Positions 9,850 to 20,200 of a stretch of 64,000 bases of DNA are shown piece after piece; the first letter of the stretch is position 1, and each line of letters begins with the position of its first letter. A model generated the notes under the pieces. It searched no databases. It had not been told where the DNA came from and was given only the letters and a program-made list of their open reading frames with translations. Both the position numbers and the translations under genes were made by a program. Location: positions 15,540,417-15,604,416 of the forward strand of contig NC_134415.1 of NCBI RefSeq assembly GCF_030867145.1. Direction: 5' to 3'. The DNA is from Opisthocomus hoazin (Eukaryota; Chordata; Aves; Opisthocomiformes; Opisthocomidae).

Positions 9850-12000
9850 ATGACAAAAAGCGTTTCCTTTTATACATTTTGAATTTTTAATTGCTATCCT
9901 CTCGGTCGGATATTATTTTATTGCACCATAGCATTTTATTGCATCCCATTTTACTGCCGTCTCTCTCTGTAATTTTTTCCTCAGCCCTTAAACACCTTCC
10001 CCACCCTTCTACTTCTGCATCCGTGGGAATTCTTTAATGAGGTGATCGGTAAGCACAAGCCATTCCAAACGAAGCTGTACCGCCAACGTAAATTAACAAA
10101 AAAAAAAATCAACATGCTTTAAAATGGTGCTTCATCACGTTCCTCCTGTATTGACAGGAGCTGATCTCACAGAGGTGGTCTTCTGCTTTCCAGAGATCAT
10201 GCCAAAGTGCACATACCGAATTTAGAAAAGTTAAGGGGGGGGGGGGGGGAAGGCATAACTTAAGCATTTTTCCTTCCAGCCTGCATTCAGAACCGAATGT
10301 TCTTACTCAATCCACTCAGCCTGCTCAGACCTCTTTGAACTCCTCACAGTCCTCTTCTGGGCTCACACAACAAATAATTGTCTCCAACAGGAGAGCAGTC
10401 TCTCATCTGTCGTTGTTTAACCCTTCTTCAAACTTAAAATATCTTGTGGGTATCCCTGGACATAAAGGCACTTCATAGTAAATCTCTTATAGGGAGAAAG
10501 AAAAAAAAAATCAGCCACCAAATTAATAATATATTCTGGGGAAGCAGGAAAGAAAATAAAAGCAGGAAGGAAAAGGGATCTCCCAGGTGAGTCTCCAGAT
10601 GCTCTGTCTAATGTATGGAGCAGATGTGTACCACTGTGAGCGCTCAATGTCTACTCCGGATCACCCAGACACGTAATTGGACTGTGCTTTGATTCCCAGC
10701 CCCTGCAAGGTCTCTCTCCGGGAGAAACCAGACAGCTGCCGAGGAGAGAAGGCAGGCAGCAGTAAGCTGTAGGTCTCCTCCTTCGTATGAGGAGATGGCC
10801 TGGGCACCCACCAGCGCTCGGGACGCACCCCTGCTCTCCCACAGCACTGGCACAGCCTACAAGGAACCCATGCAGCCGCCAGCGGAGATGCATCGGAGAG
10901 TTCACAACGCTAAGCTTCTAAGTATAATCATCTTGTAGAAATAAAGGACAAACCACGATACGAGTCACGTAATTCACAAATTATTATTTCCATGTGCATG
11001 GACAAAACGGATTTTCTTTGAAAATATTCATGATGTCCTTCCCTGCTAAAGCGCACTTAGAGCAATTCCACAGTTCTATGTATGGGGCTCCATCAGAGAC
11101 ACCAAAGTGGCATTCTTACATTATCACTTCTAGAATGTGCGATGCACCTCATGCTTGAGCTTGGCTCCTACTCGGGTTTCTGATCACCGTTCTTTCCCCA
11201 GCTCCGAGCTTCTGCGAGGCATTTCTAGCCTCTGGTGAGGCTGCAGAAGGAACAACGAGAACGCAATGTGCATGTCTGAAAGCCTAAGATTGCACACAGA
11301 TCACCCATGCTGAAATGCTGGTAGAAGCAGCTGCCACGTGTGGCCTTATTTGCTGCCCGCAGGGTTCGCACAAACACAGCACGGCAAACAGCCGTCTCAA
11401 GTCAAACAACCCTGCACTGACTTTGACAGGAATACACAAAAGCATGTTTCACAGTTGCATTCCTACTGTGAAGCGAACATAAGTTTTCCACGCAGTTGAC
11501 AAGAAAAACAAAAATAGTAAGTTTAAAATATAATTATCATCCACAGTTTAACTGCTTCAGTTCTGTATCTGAAAACTTCTAGTGAAGACGTATATCTTAT
11601 AAAATCTTCTAAGACATTTATTTTCCAATTTGACCTCTTTGACCAACTGTCAAAGAAAGCACGAAGATTACTTCCATGTAAATGTACCTTTTCTGAAAGG
11701 TATGCTCTCCATAGGATCCCTGCTCACTGCCTGGAACGCAGGGCTGTCCGAAACAGACGCCATCATCTTAAGCAGAGAGAATCCTAGAAATTCAGCTATT
11801 ATTACTCACTCTTGTGTCAGTTCTGAAAAACAGTAATTCAGTAGAGGCACACGAAATCCGCACGCATAACACTTTTCCCATTTTATCAAATGAAAGTAGC
11901 ACATTTTATTACAAGTCATCTGGAGCGATTTTTATCAGAACTCCTCCTCTTTCTGTGTTTACCAAATACTGTGTTTACCAAAACATGTTGCTGAAGATCA
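9850..12000. other. Spacer between the EIF2AK2 and NANP promoters
   Basis: AT-rich non-coding sequence with no gene or family-level repeat that I recognise. It contains a G-homopolymer of 15 at 10235-10249. It ends where an antisense CR1 begins at 12001. Confidence 0.6.
10235..10249 (+). repeat. Poly(G) tract, 15 G
   Basis: An uninterrupted run of 15 G on the plus strand between TTAA and AAGG. It is likely length-variable and prone to sequencing error. Confidence 0.9.
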
Positions 12001-12551
12001 ACAGAATCATAGAAAAGTAAGGATTGGAAGGGACCTTAAAGATCTTCTGGTTCCAGCCCCCCTGCCATGAGCAGGGACATCCCCCACCAGACCAGGTTGC
12101 TCAGAGCTCCATCCAACCTGGCCTTGAACACTGCCAGGGAGGGGGCAGCCACAGCTTCTCCGGGAAACCTGTGCCAGTGCCTCACCACCCTCATGGTGAA
12201 GAATTTCTTCCTAATATCTAATCTGAATCTGCCCTCTTTTAGTTTACAGCCATTCCCCCTTGTCCTATCACTACACACCCTTGTGAAAAGCCCCTCTCCA
12301 TCGTTCCTGTAGGCCCCTTCAGGTACTGGAAGGCTGCAATAAGGTCACCCCGGAGCCTTCTCTTCTCCAGGCTGAACAGCCCCAACTCCCTCAGCCTGTC
12401 CTCCTAGGGCAGGTACTCCAGCTCTCTGACCATCTTCGTGGCCTCCTCTGGACCCGCCCCAACACACCCATGTCCTTCTTATGTTGGGGGCTCCAGAGCT
12501 GGACGCAGGACTCCGGTGGGGTCTCACAAGAGCGGAGTAAAGGGGCAACAG
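12001..12551 (-). mobile_element. CR1 LINE 3' fragment, about 550 bp
   Basis: Reverse complement of CR1 from the tail (AGAATCATAGAAAAG) through the 3'UTR into the C-terminal part of the RT-encoding ORF, where plus-strand phrases such as CTTCTCTTCCAGGCTGAACAG-like sequence are diagnostic. The coding part has been degraded by indels. Its 5'-truncated end lies at about 12,551, about 100 bp before the NANP CpG island. The tail type (ATTCTATG) differs from that of the 2093-3491 copy, so it is a different subfamily. Confidence 0.93.
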
Positions 12552-12619
12552 GAATATTGCCTGAGCAACCCAGCCTGCTGCTACGCTTCACCCTGGGGAA
12601 GCCGCTCTCTCCTGGAACA

Positions 12620-13177
12620 GCAGTGGGTACGTACGACCCTAAAACTCGTTCCGCCGCGCCTTGCCGGCCCCCACCCCAACGCCGTTCGGATTCATTCGCC
12701 CCACAGAGCCCCGACCGGTGGCATTTCACACGCTCTAACGCCGTACCAGCTCCCCAAGCGCCAGCCGGAGGCCGCGCTGGAGGCCCGCAGCGGGGCCGCG
12801 GGAGGCGCCGGGCCCCCCCCGGCAGGTGCCTCTTCACCGACGGTCCCCCAGGTGCCTCCCGGGCACCGGCCGGCGCGGCAACAGACCGGGGCACGGGAGC
12901 CCCTGTCCCCCGTCGCAGCCCCCGGGGATCCCGGGGGGTCTCCCCCCGGCCCCGCTCCCCCTTTCAGCCCTCCTCTTCCGGCGGCCTCAGGGCGCAGGGA
13001 CGGGGCGACCGCCCCCCCCGGCTCCCTCCCCGAGCCGCCCCGCGCCCGGCGAGGCCCCGCCCAGCGCCGGTGAGGGGCGGGCCAGGGGCGGGGCCTCCCG
13101 CAGCCGAGCGGGGGCCGTGGCGGCGGTCGGGGCGCTCCCGTCCGCCCCGGCGGCTCGGCCGTGAGGGAGGCGGCGCC
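12620..13177 (+). promoter_or_regulatory. NANP: CpG island promoter of NANP
   Basis: GC-rich block running into NANP exon 1. It has three SP1-type GC boxes close to the gene: GCCCCGCCC (13053-13061), GGGGCGGGC (about 13074-13082) and GGGGCGGGGC (13085-13094). There is no TATA box, as expected for a housekeeping promoter. Transcription probably starts between about 13,095 and 13,160. Confidence 0.75.
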
Positions 13178-14112
13178 ATGGGGGTGCACGGCGTCAAGGC
13201 GGTGTTCTTCGACTTGGACAACACTCTGGTGGACACGGCGGCGGCCGGGCGGCGCGCCATCGAGGAGGTACCGTCCCTGTCCCCTCGCGGCCCCGGCGCG
13301 GCGGTGGGAGGCGGCCGGCGGCCCCTCGGGGGGCCGGGAGCGGGGGGGGGGGGGTGCGCGGCGGCGGGCCGGGTGCGTGGGGCGCGCTGACGGGGGGGCC
13401 CCCCCGCCTGTTGCAGGTGGTGAAGGCCCTGCAGGCGAAGCACCACTGCGGCGAGGGAGAAGCCCGCCTCATCTGCGACAAGGTCCAGGCCAAGCTCCTC
13501 AGGGAGTGCCACGACCCCGCCAAGACGTGCATCACCGACCTGCGGATCTCGCACTGGGAGGAGGCCATCCGGGAGACCATCGGCGGGGAGGCGAACCGCA
13601 ACCTGGCCGCTGAGTGCTACTTCTTGTGGAAAGCCACCCGGCTCCAGCACCTCACCTTGGCCGAGGACACGCGGGGCATGCTGACCGAGCTGCGGAAGGG
13701 CGTCCGCCTGCTGCTCCTCACCAACGGCGACAGGCAGACGCAGAGGGAGAAGATCGAGGCCTGCGCCTGTCAGCCCTACTTCGACGCCATCGTCGTGGGG
13801 GGAGAGCAGAAGGAGGAGAAGCCGGCGCCATCCATATTCCATTACTGTTGCGATCTCCTGGGGGTGCAGCCCGCAGAGTGCGTGATGGTTGGGGACTCTC
13901 TAGACACAGATATTCAAGGAGGCCTGAATGCGGGCTTGAAAGCAACTGTCTGGTTAAACAAAGCGATGACAACCCCGGTAGACACCTCCCCGGTACCTCA
14001 TTATATTATTTCTTCTGTTCTGGATCTCCCGGCAGTTTTGCAGAAGATGGAGCACAAAATTAATGCTAAGTTAGGAACTGACCGTGTGGCTGGTAGTAAC
14101 GAAGCACATTGA
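13178..14112 (+). CDS. NANP: NANP, N-acylneuraminate-9-phosphatase (two exons)
   Basis: NANP dephosphorylates N-acetylneuraminate 9-phosphate to free sialic acid in the cytosol, the last step before CMP activation. Exon 1 is 13178-13267 (30 codons) and exon 2 is 13417-14112. The spliced product is 261 aa, against 248 in human from memory. The extra length is at the C-terminus. All HAD-superfamily motifs are present: I, FFDLDNT with D12 (nucleophile) and D14; II, T132 in LLLLTNGD; III, K165 in EEKPAPS; IV, VGDSLDTD with D190 and D195. The helical C1 cap lies between motifs I and II (about residues 20-120). Similarity to mammalian NANP is strong along the whole length, with signatures such as CITDLR, SHWEEAI and RLQHLTLAED. 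The start is in a perfect GCCATGG context. The gene is complete and intact. Confidence 0.96.
13268..13416 (+). other. NANP: NANP intron, 149 bp, GC-rich
   Basis: The intron has a GTACCG donor and a CCTGTTGCAG acceptor, in phase 0. It is extremely GC-rich and contains 13 consecutive G at 13342-13354. The exon junction E30/V31 matches the junction I remember in the mammalian gene, so this is the ancestral intron, strongly shortened. Confidence 0.9.
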
Positions 14113-15482
14113 TGGTCCCAGCCTGCCATCAGAGATGTGCTGAGCTGTTAGGTGACTCGCGCTCTTTGAAAAAATTTAACCCTAGGGTTTTGAACTCAGG
14201 CACGGTATGATTTCTGAAACAGCAGATGGAGGAGTAAGAGCACAGTTGTCAGTGAAAATGGGATAGAAACAAAGCATTAAATTAACTTAAAAGATGCAGA
14301 TGCAGTTAATTTAAAACAACTGCCTCTGTCTAGAAATTATTTTGACAGACTGTGGCTAAAGTCTGTCTGTCTGTGACCTAAGTTGCCAGTCTCTTTTTTT
14401 TACAGTGGAAAAGAAAATTTGAATGTTTTGATCTTTCACATGCTTTGCTGACTTGCAAGTTTAGTGGAAGCTTCGGTTCAAACCTTGCTTGCAGTGTGTA
14501 AAAGAAGGTGAGAAAGAGAACGTGGTACAGTCTGGTAAATCTTCACAGTTGACCTGCAGGTCATCTCAGGAACTGGAGTGAATTTTGCTATTTCTACACC
14601 CAGAATTTATTGACAGAATTTATTACATATCAGACCATTAGAAAAAGCTCTACCTTTGATTTTTTTTCAAGTTTTAGAATTTTTTTCAGAGTTTGCAGTG
14701 ACTTTTATGGAATCTGTACTGCTTGCTAAGAGTACTTAAACGTATGTTAAAAATTTGCATTTCTATGGGGGACCATTTATCAGAGGGACTTGATGGATAA
14801 GTTTTTACTTTATCTTGGTGCTTATGCAGATATGCAGTATACTTGTAATTCAGATTATGATTTTTGTTGAAATGCAATTGATAAAACAGGAATATTTTCA
14901 ATGGTTTTCTTACTGTACTGTCAGACTCTTTAAAAGCTAATATTATTGTTCTGTCTGATTTTTATTAGTGAATTTTGATCAGACTTTTTAGAGAAACTTC
15001 TTGGTCTTGCTCCGGTGTGTGACTACTCAGATTCAACTGCAGGATCAGTGCTTTTTTTGACTGTTTTAATGGCACTGCTATCCAATCCCTCCTTACTCCA
15101 GTTTCTACATGTATTCCATGTGATTTACTCTGGAGAAAATATAAGCTGGTTGTTTGTAAATGGCTTTCAGGACTCTCTTCCAGGAAATTGGAAAATTATG
15201 CCATATGTATTACGGTACTGTGTACAACTTCGTAATGTGTGCTATTTCCAGGAGATGCAGGAGATGACTCTCCAAAACACTAGATTTCTCTTTCCCAGAT
15301 CACTGTCTTAATAATTTAATTTTTCTGTACTTCATATTCTTACTATATAATGGGAAGTATTCACCTATTAAATGGAAATGTAAACACTTGTTGGAAAACC
15401 TGTGTTTTTCGAAACCTCTTTGCTATGTAAACACTGGTCTGAATATCTGAACATATATGAGCAATCAAATTTTGTATTTTAG

Positions 15483-15488
15483 AATAAA
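15483..15488 (+). terminator. NANP: Candidate NANP polyadenylation signal (AATAAA)
   Basis: Canonical hexamer 1.37 kb after the stop codon. A G/T-rich stretch about 50 bp further on (TGTCTGGCATGTGGGCGG) could be the downstream element. Confidence 0.3.
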
Positions 15489-17277
15489 TCCATGACAAAT
15501 CTTTTGAGAACAGGGATCTTGAGGTGCTGGCAGAGGAGTGTCTGGCATGTGGGCGGCGATAAAAGATCAGCAAAAAGTATACAAACCTACCAGGAAATGG
15601 GTCTGTAGAAGGAATCCTATGTACAAGAAAGGTTCTTTTGTTGAACTTGACATGAATTTAAGTTAATGTCGTTAAGTTTTGCGTAGGATGACAGATTCAG
15701 TGTAGAGGAGGCTATTACTGATCTGGGTTAAACCGTTTGGCAAAGAGGTTGCATCAAAACATGTTGCCCCTACATTGAGGGGGGGAAAAAAAGGAAACAA
15801 TCTAATTAAAAGTTGGAACCCCTTTCATCCAATTGTCCCTTTAAAAAGGTAAAGCAGACCAGGTTCTTCATGTTCTCTGGCCAAGGCCTCTGGGACATCA
15901 GGATCAGTGAAGAGAGCAGAGGCAGGCCCCGCCTGTACCTTTGAGGAAATGGGCACATGCTAAAAATGATCCAGTTACAGTGGTATAGTAAGTTGCCACA
16001 TATGACGTGAGCTGGCTTGACTGACCTTTGTTACTGAATTAAGAGGCTTAAGTTAAGATTTTATCTGGCATTTGGAAGAGCGTGAAAACTGTTACTGGTT
16101 TAGCTGGCGAGCAAAGCGTTGCTGATAACATAGCTTATAACCAAGGACTGAGAGAAAAATAACGAAGATCATTGAGCCTAGGAGGAATATTGTGTAAAAA
16201 TAGAAATGTATCCAAAAGGTTAGATGGATCCCTGTAAAGATAATGTATTTGAAATAACCTGTTTTAACCATACTGTCTGATATGAAAGCAACAAGTTTGC
16301 TTATAACAGCATCCCGGAGGAGCTGCAGTATAACTCTGCAACATTTGCACAGTATTGGGGTAATTGAACTTAGGTCAGAAAGAGGTTTCTGATACAGCTG
16401 AGATTTAAAATAACAAATAGTAGTAATTCAGAGTTCTGTCTGTGGGCTTGAAGGATATATATATATATGCCAAGTTACCATTTTTTAAGAGAAGTTGAGG
16501 CTCGTACTCTTGCCACTGCATCACTCTGAAGTGGGATGCTGAGCCTGCTTATTCTATAAAGGGTCTCTTGTTTTAGAAGAGACTGCTCTTTGTTTTGCAC
16601 AGGGCCAGTCGTTTTCTTAAATTTATGAATCTATGAAAAACGACTGTAACTGACACTCAGGTGACAGTGTGGTCTGCAGGGGCCGCACCCAAGTACATTT
16701 TTCCATTGCTGAGTTCTGTACCAGGCTGGATGTGACTACTGGTGTTCAGATAGGGCAGTAGTGTTACAATGCTTCTGTAAAACAAGAATAAACAACAGAA
16801 GGGATTTCTCTGTCCAGGGGTCTTCTGAGAAGCAGTTACCCCATAAACTGGATTAGGTATGTGGAGTATCTCTAAATACTCAACATGTTTTTCTTGGATG
16901 GAGCTCTTACAGAAAGCCTAATGAAAAATAATTATATTTAACAAAATGGAAACATAAACGTAGTGATGGGATAATTTTCACATCAGAAGCAGGAACAGAT
17001 CAAAAAACAGTCTATATTCAGTTCCAGTTAAGTTCTGGTTTTGCTTAGTGTTATGCTCTGTTAGCTGTCTAATTTAAATTATTTTGCCAAAACAGACTAA
17101 ATAAAAAGAGGAAGAAGAAATTCCATCTATATTTTTAAAAACTTTTTTGTTTTCAGATAACTATTACCTCCTGAGGTTAATCTACAGTAACTTTGACTTC
17201 AGTGAAATGAACTCAAACAATAGTTTAATACCAACTGTATTTTAATTTTTCATCTAAAATGACCCATGTACTAGTCT

Positions 17278-17283
17278 AATAAA
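17278..17283 (+). terminator. NANP: Alternative NANP polyadenylation signal (AATAAA)
   Basis: Canonical hexamer 3.17 kb after the stop, followed within 60 bp by G/T-rich sequence (GTGGATAACTATGTTTGTG). It could define a long 3' UTR. Confidence 0.25.
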
Positions 17284-20200
17284 AGTATTTTGTTTATAAA
17301 ACAGTTCTTTGGGCACTCTGTATTACTGTGGATAACTATGTTTGTGACCAGGTTTACAACAAAGGGCAGGAGTTCTGTTTGCTTTTTAAAATAGCACAGA
17401 ATTAAGCTTCAAAATCTGTGACCTCACGTTTAGGTGTGGTGACTGGGTGTCATTTCCATCATTGCAAAGGCTGGAACATAATTATCTATTTGTGAAGCTT
17501 CTTGGCCAAACTATGTGTATTGAATTGCAAACTGCAGTTCCTTGCTAGCTGCACCTTGACTTGCCGAGCTGGCTGCCAGCTCAGATACGCCTGCGTGTCC
17601 TGATGTCACGGCACCGGCTGCTGCAGCGGCGTAAGAACGGCTGCAGAGCAGGTGAGGTAAACACAGCAATCACAAGTCCAGGGGACCCATTTCAGCAAGT
17701 CACGGGCGCACAAAGCCGCGTCTGAGCTATTGCTACACTCACCTCTGCGTGACTTGGGAGAGGGGAGAGTGGGGAGGTTACTCACCTCGTGGCTCTCAGC
17801 TGCAGAAAAGCAAGCTGTCCCCTGATAGTTTTCCACTGGCTAATGGAACAACTTGTCCATCTTCCGGGCCTGTGGAGACAGATGGAGAGAGGTGGAAGGG
17901 TACTTAGCAGTGCTCTAGATGAGGGTAGGGGGTTAAGCTGAGTTAAGGGGGACTCAGCCCCTAACGCAGGCACTGGGCTGTGCCAGCACACTGTCAGAAG
18001 TGCCACAGATCCACAAGCACAGCCCCTCTGTTCTCCTGGAGGAAGCTGTGCATGTGTCAGGCATTAAGCTGCACAGTGACAGCCTCAGAAAGGAGGACGT
18101 TTTCTTACACGCTTGGAAAACTTGAGCACAAAGTTAAGAGTTCTTAGAAGGAGACCAGAATGTTTTATACAGGGGATAAGTGCCTTTCATTAGAATATTG
18201 AGTTAATGCAAAGTGATAAGATCTTTGGCTGGGCCAACAACTGAAGGTTTTCATATTTCCTGAACTACAGACAAGGGAGAGCTTCCTGTGCCCCAGCTGG
18301 CCTGAACCAGTTCTATTTGTCTTTTCCTCTGAAGCTTCTGTTACTTGACAACACCAATAATTAATAGGGTTTTGAATAAATTGAAGTAGTCTGATCCATC
18401 AGAGCAATTTCTCCTGTTCACGTACGTAGTGATTCTTCTTTTAACTTCAGCTCTAAAAATGTGGGGATCTTGACTCCCTGGTTATCTTGAGACCTTTAAA
18501 CGGAATTTACAATCCTATCTTAATTCTATACTAACAGAACTCCTCATCTGGAAATCATCTGAACACGTTGAGAAGTACAACAAATAGAAACACAACGTAT
18601 CTCTGCTGTATGTAGCGGTATACTGTTCTTTTGTGCACAGCTTTTGCTATCAGCCTTGCAGTGGGATTGTCCCCATTATAACTGGCTTTCTAGATCACGC
18701 TGTGCACATACAAGAGACATAACAATGCAGAGATGATGTCAGCTGTGTCTAAAGCAAAAACCGCAACTTTCTGCCTATGTTGCAAGGGACCTAGACACAG
18801 GGAATCACGTTGCCTGCTCCATATAGCATAGTTTGACCTTTTATTCCATCTGCTAAAAAACAAGGTTGCATGAGAGCCTGCTGCTGAACAGTCCTCAAAT
18901 GCCAGAAAAAAGATGCATTTTGAAAAATATGAAATGAAATTATGGTACTAACATGAAATTTCAGTCCTTCAGAAGTGCAAGCCATGTTTCTCAAGTCAAC
19001 ACCTAACCAAAGACCAGATGATAACTTTGCGTAGGGTCTAATTTAACATAGGAAAATGTTGCCGTTTACATCAGTAGAACTTCACAAGTTTAAGTAAGAT
19101 CTGTGTGCTCATTTCTATAAGATCATCTGCAAGCAAGTGAATTTTGCCTTTCAGTTCTCCCTCAGCTACTTGATCTCTGTCATCTGTTTGGTCGGTTGTA
19201 TTTCCATGCCTTTCTGAATCACAATGGTATCTAACATTTGGGACAAAGTTTGCAGAGAATCACAATATAAAGTAACGGAAGAGAGCCAGCTCTTGTAGCA
19301 AGATCATGCTAAGTACATACATTTAGTACTAGCTGCCCGGCAGCTGTGTGCTGCAAGCAGGTGTTTAGGCTGTGTTTGTTTGAAAAGGTCTTTCCTCCAG
19401 CGAAACTTCCATTCTTATCGCACAGACTAGGAAAATCTGTCAACCTGTAAAAAAAAAAAGTAAAAATTTTTTGAGGAAAAAAACCACCTTCAAACAAAAT
19501 CCTCTGTTAGCCACCTATAGGTATCAAGGTTTATAAGGCAAGTCGAAAATACCAAATCTGAGATACTTTTCTCCAAGTTTCAAAATAAAAGTTGAAGATC
19601 AGTTGACTTAAGAAGTGAATGTTGTGAGGAAAACAAAATAACATTAATCATTTCAGCAGTTCCCCAGTGTCTGTTCAGTCTGTTCATCACTGGCTCTAAA
19701 TGTGTGATTTTTCTGTCAACTATATTCAAGAACAGCTTTGTCACACTGAGAAAATCCAGCCTCTTTATGTTTTGGAAATGACATATTACGAGGCAACATA
19801 GAAGAAACTATGTATGTAGCTTTAACTACACTTTAGTATACATTTTATTTAATGTATTTAATGTAGTCATGCATATTTTTGTTGGGTTCTTTTTTATATT
19901 TTGCCCTGGAAATGCTTATTTTGCTACACCATCAATATTGCAGAAATGCCACAAGATACAGCGGCAGTAAGGTACGGAGGTGTGTCTGAGTGTGTATGAT
20001 TGTGGTCCTTTAGATGAAGGATTTAGGAATTTTTTTTGTACTTGTCAATAGTTCTAGGAAGTCACTTGGAATAGCTATGGCTCAGTTTCCCCATCTGCTC
20101 AATGAGCCTCCCAGAAATGGAGATGGAAAAACGAAGTGGAATGCTTTTCAACTTGTCTTGCTTTCCAGTCAAAATCCAGCCTGCTGAGCATCAGATGAGC

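Larger units (their letters stand above)
14113..17283 (+). other. NANP: Probable NANP 3' UTR and downstream flank
   Basis: AT-rich sequence after the TGA stop with no coding features. Possible polyadenylation signals are AATAAA at 15483-15488, 16787-16792 and 17278-17283. The extent of the 3' UTR cannot be settled from sequence alone. Confidence 0.4.

Noticed and set aside
12470..13842. Long open frames on both strands across the NANP CpG island
   Set aside because: They are shadows of GC-rich sequence and of NANP exon 2 in other frames. The NANP frame has the HAD motifs and splice sites and explains the region.
13178..14112. NANP as a retrocopy next to EIF2AK2
   Set aside because: It has an intron at the ancestral position, a CpG island promoter and no 3' poly(A) tract.
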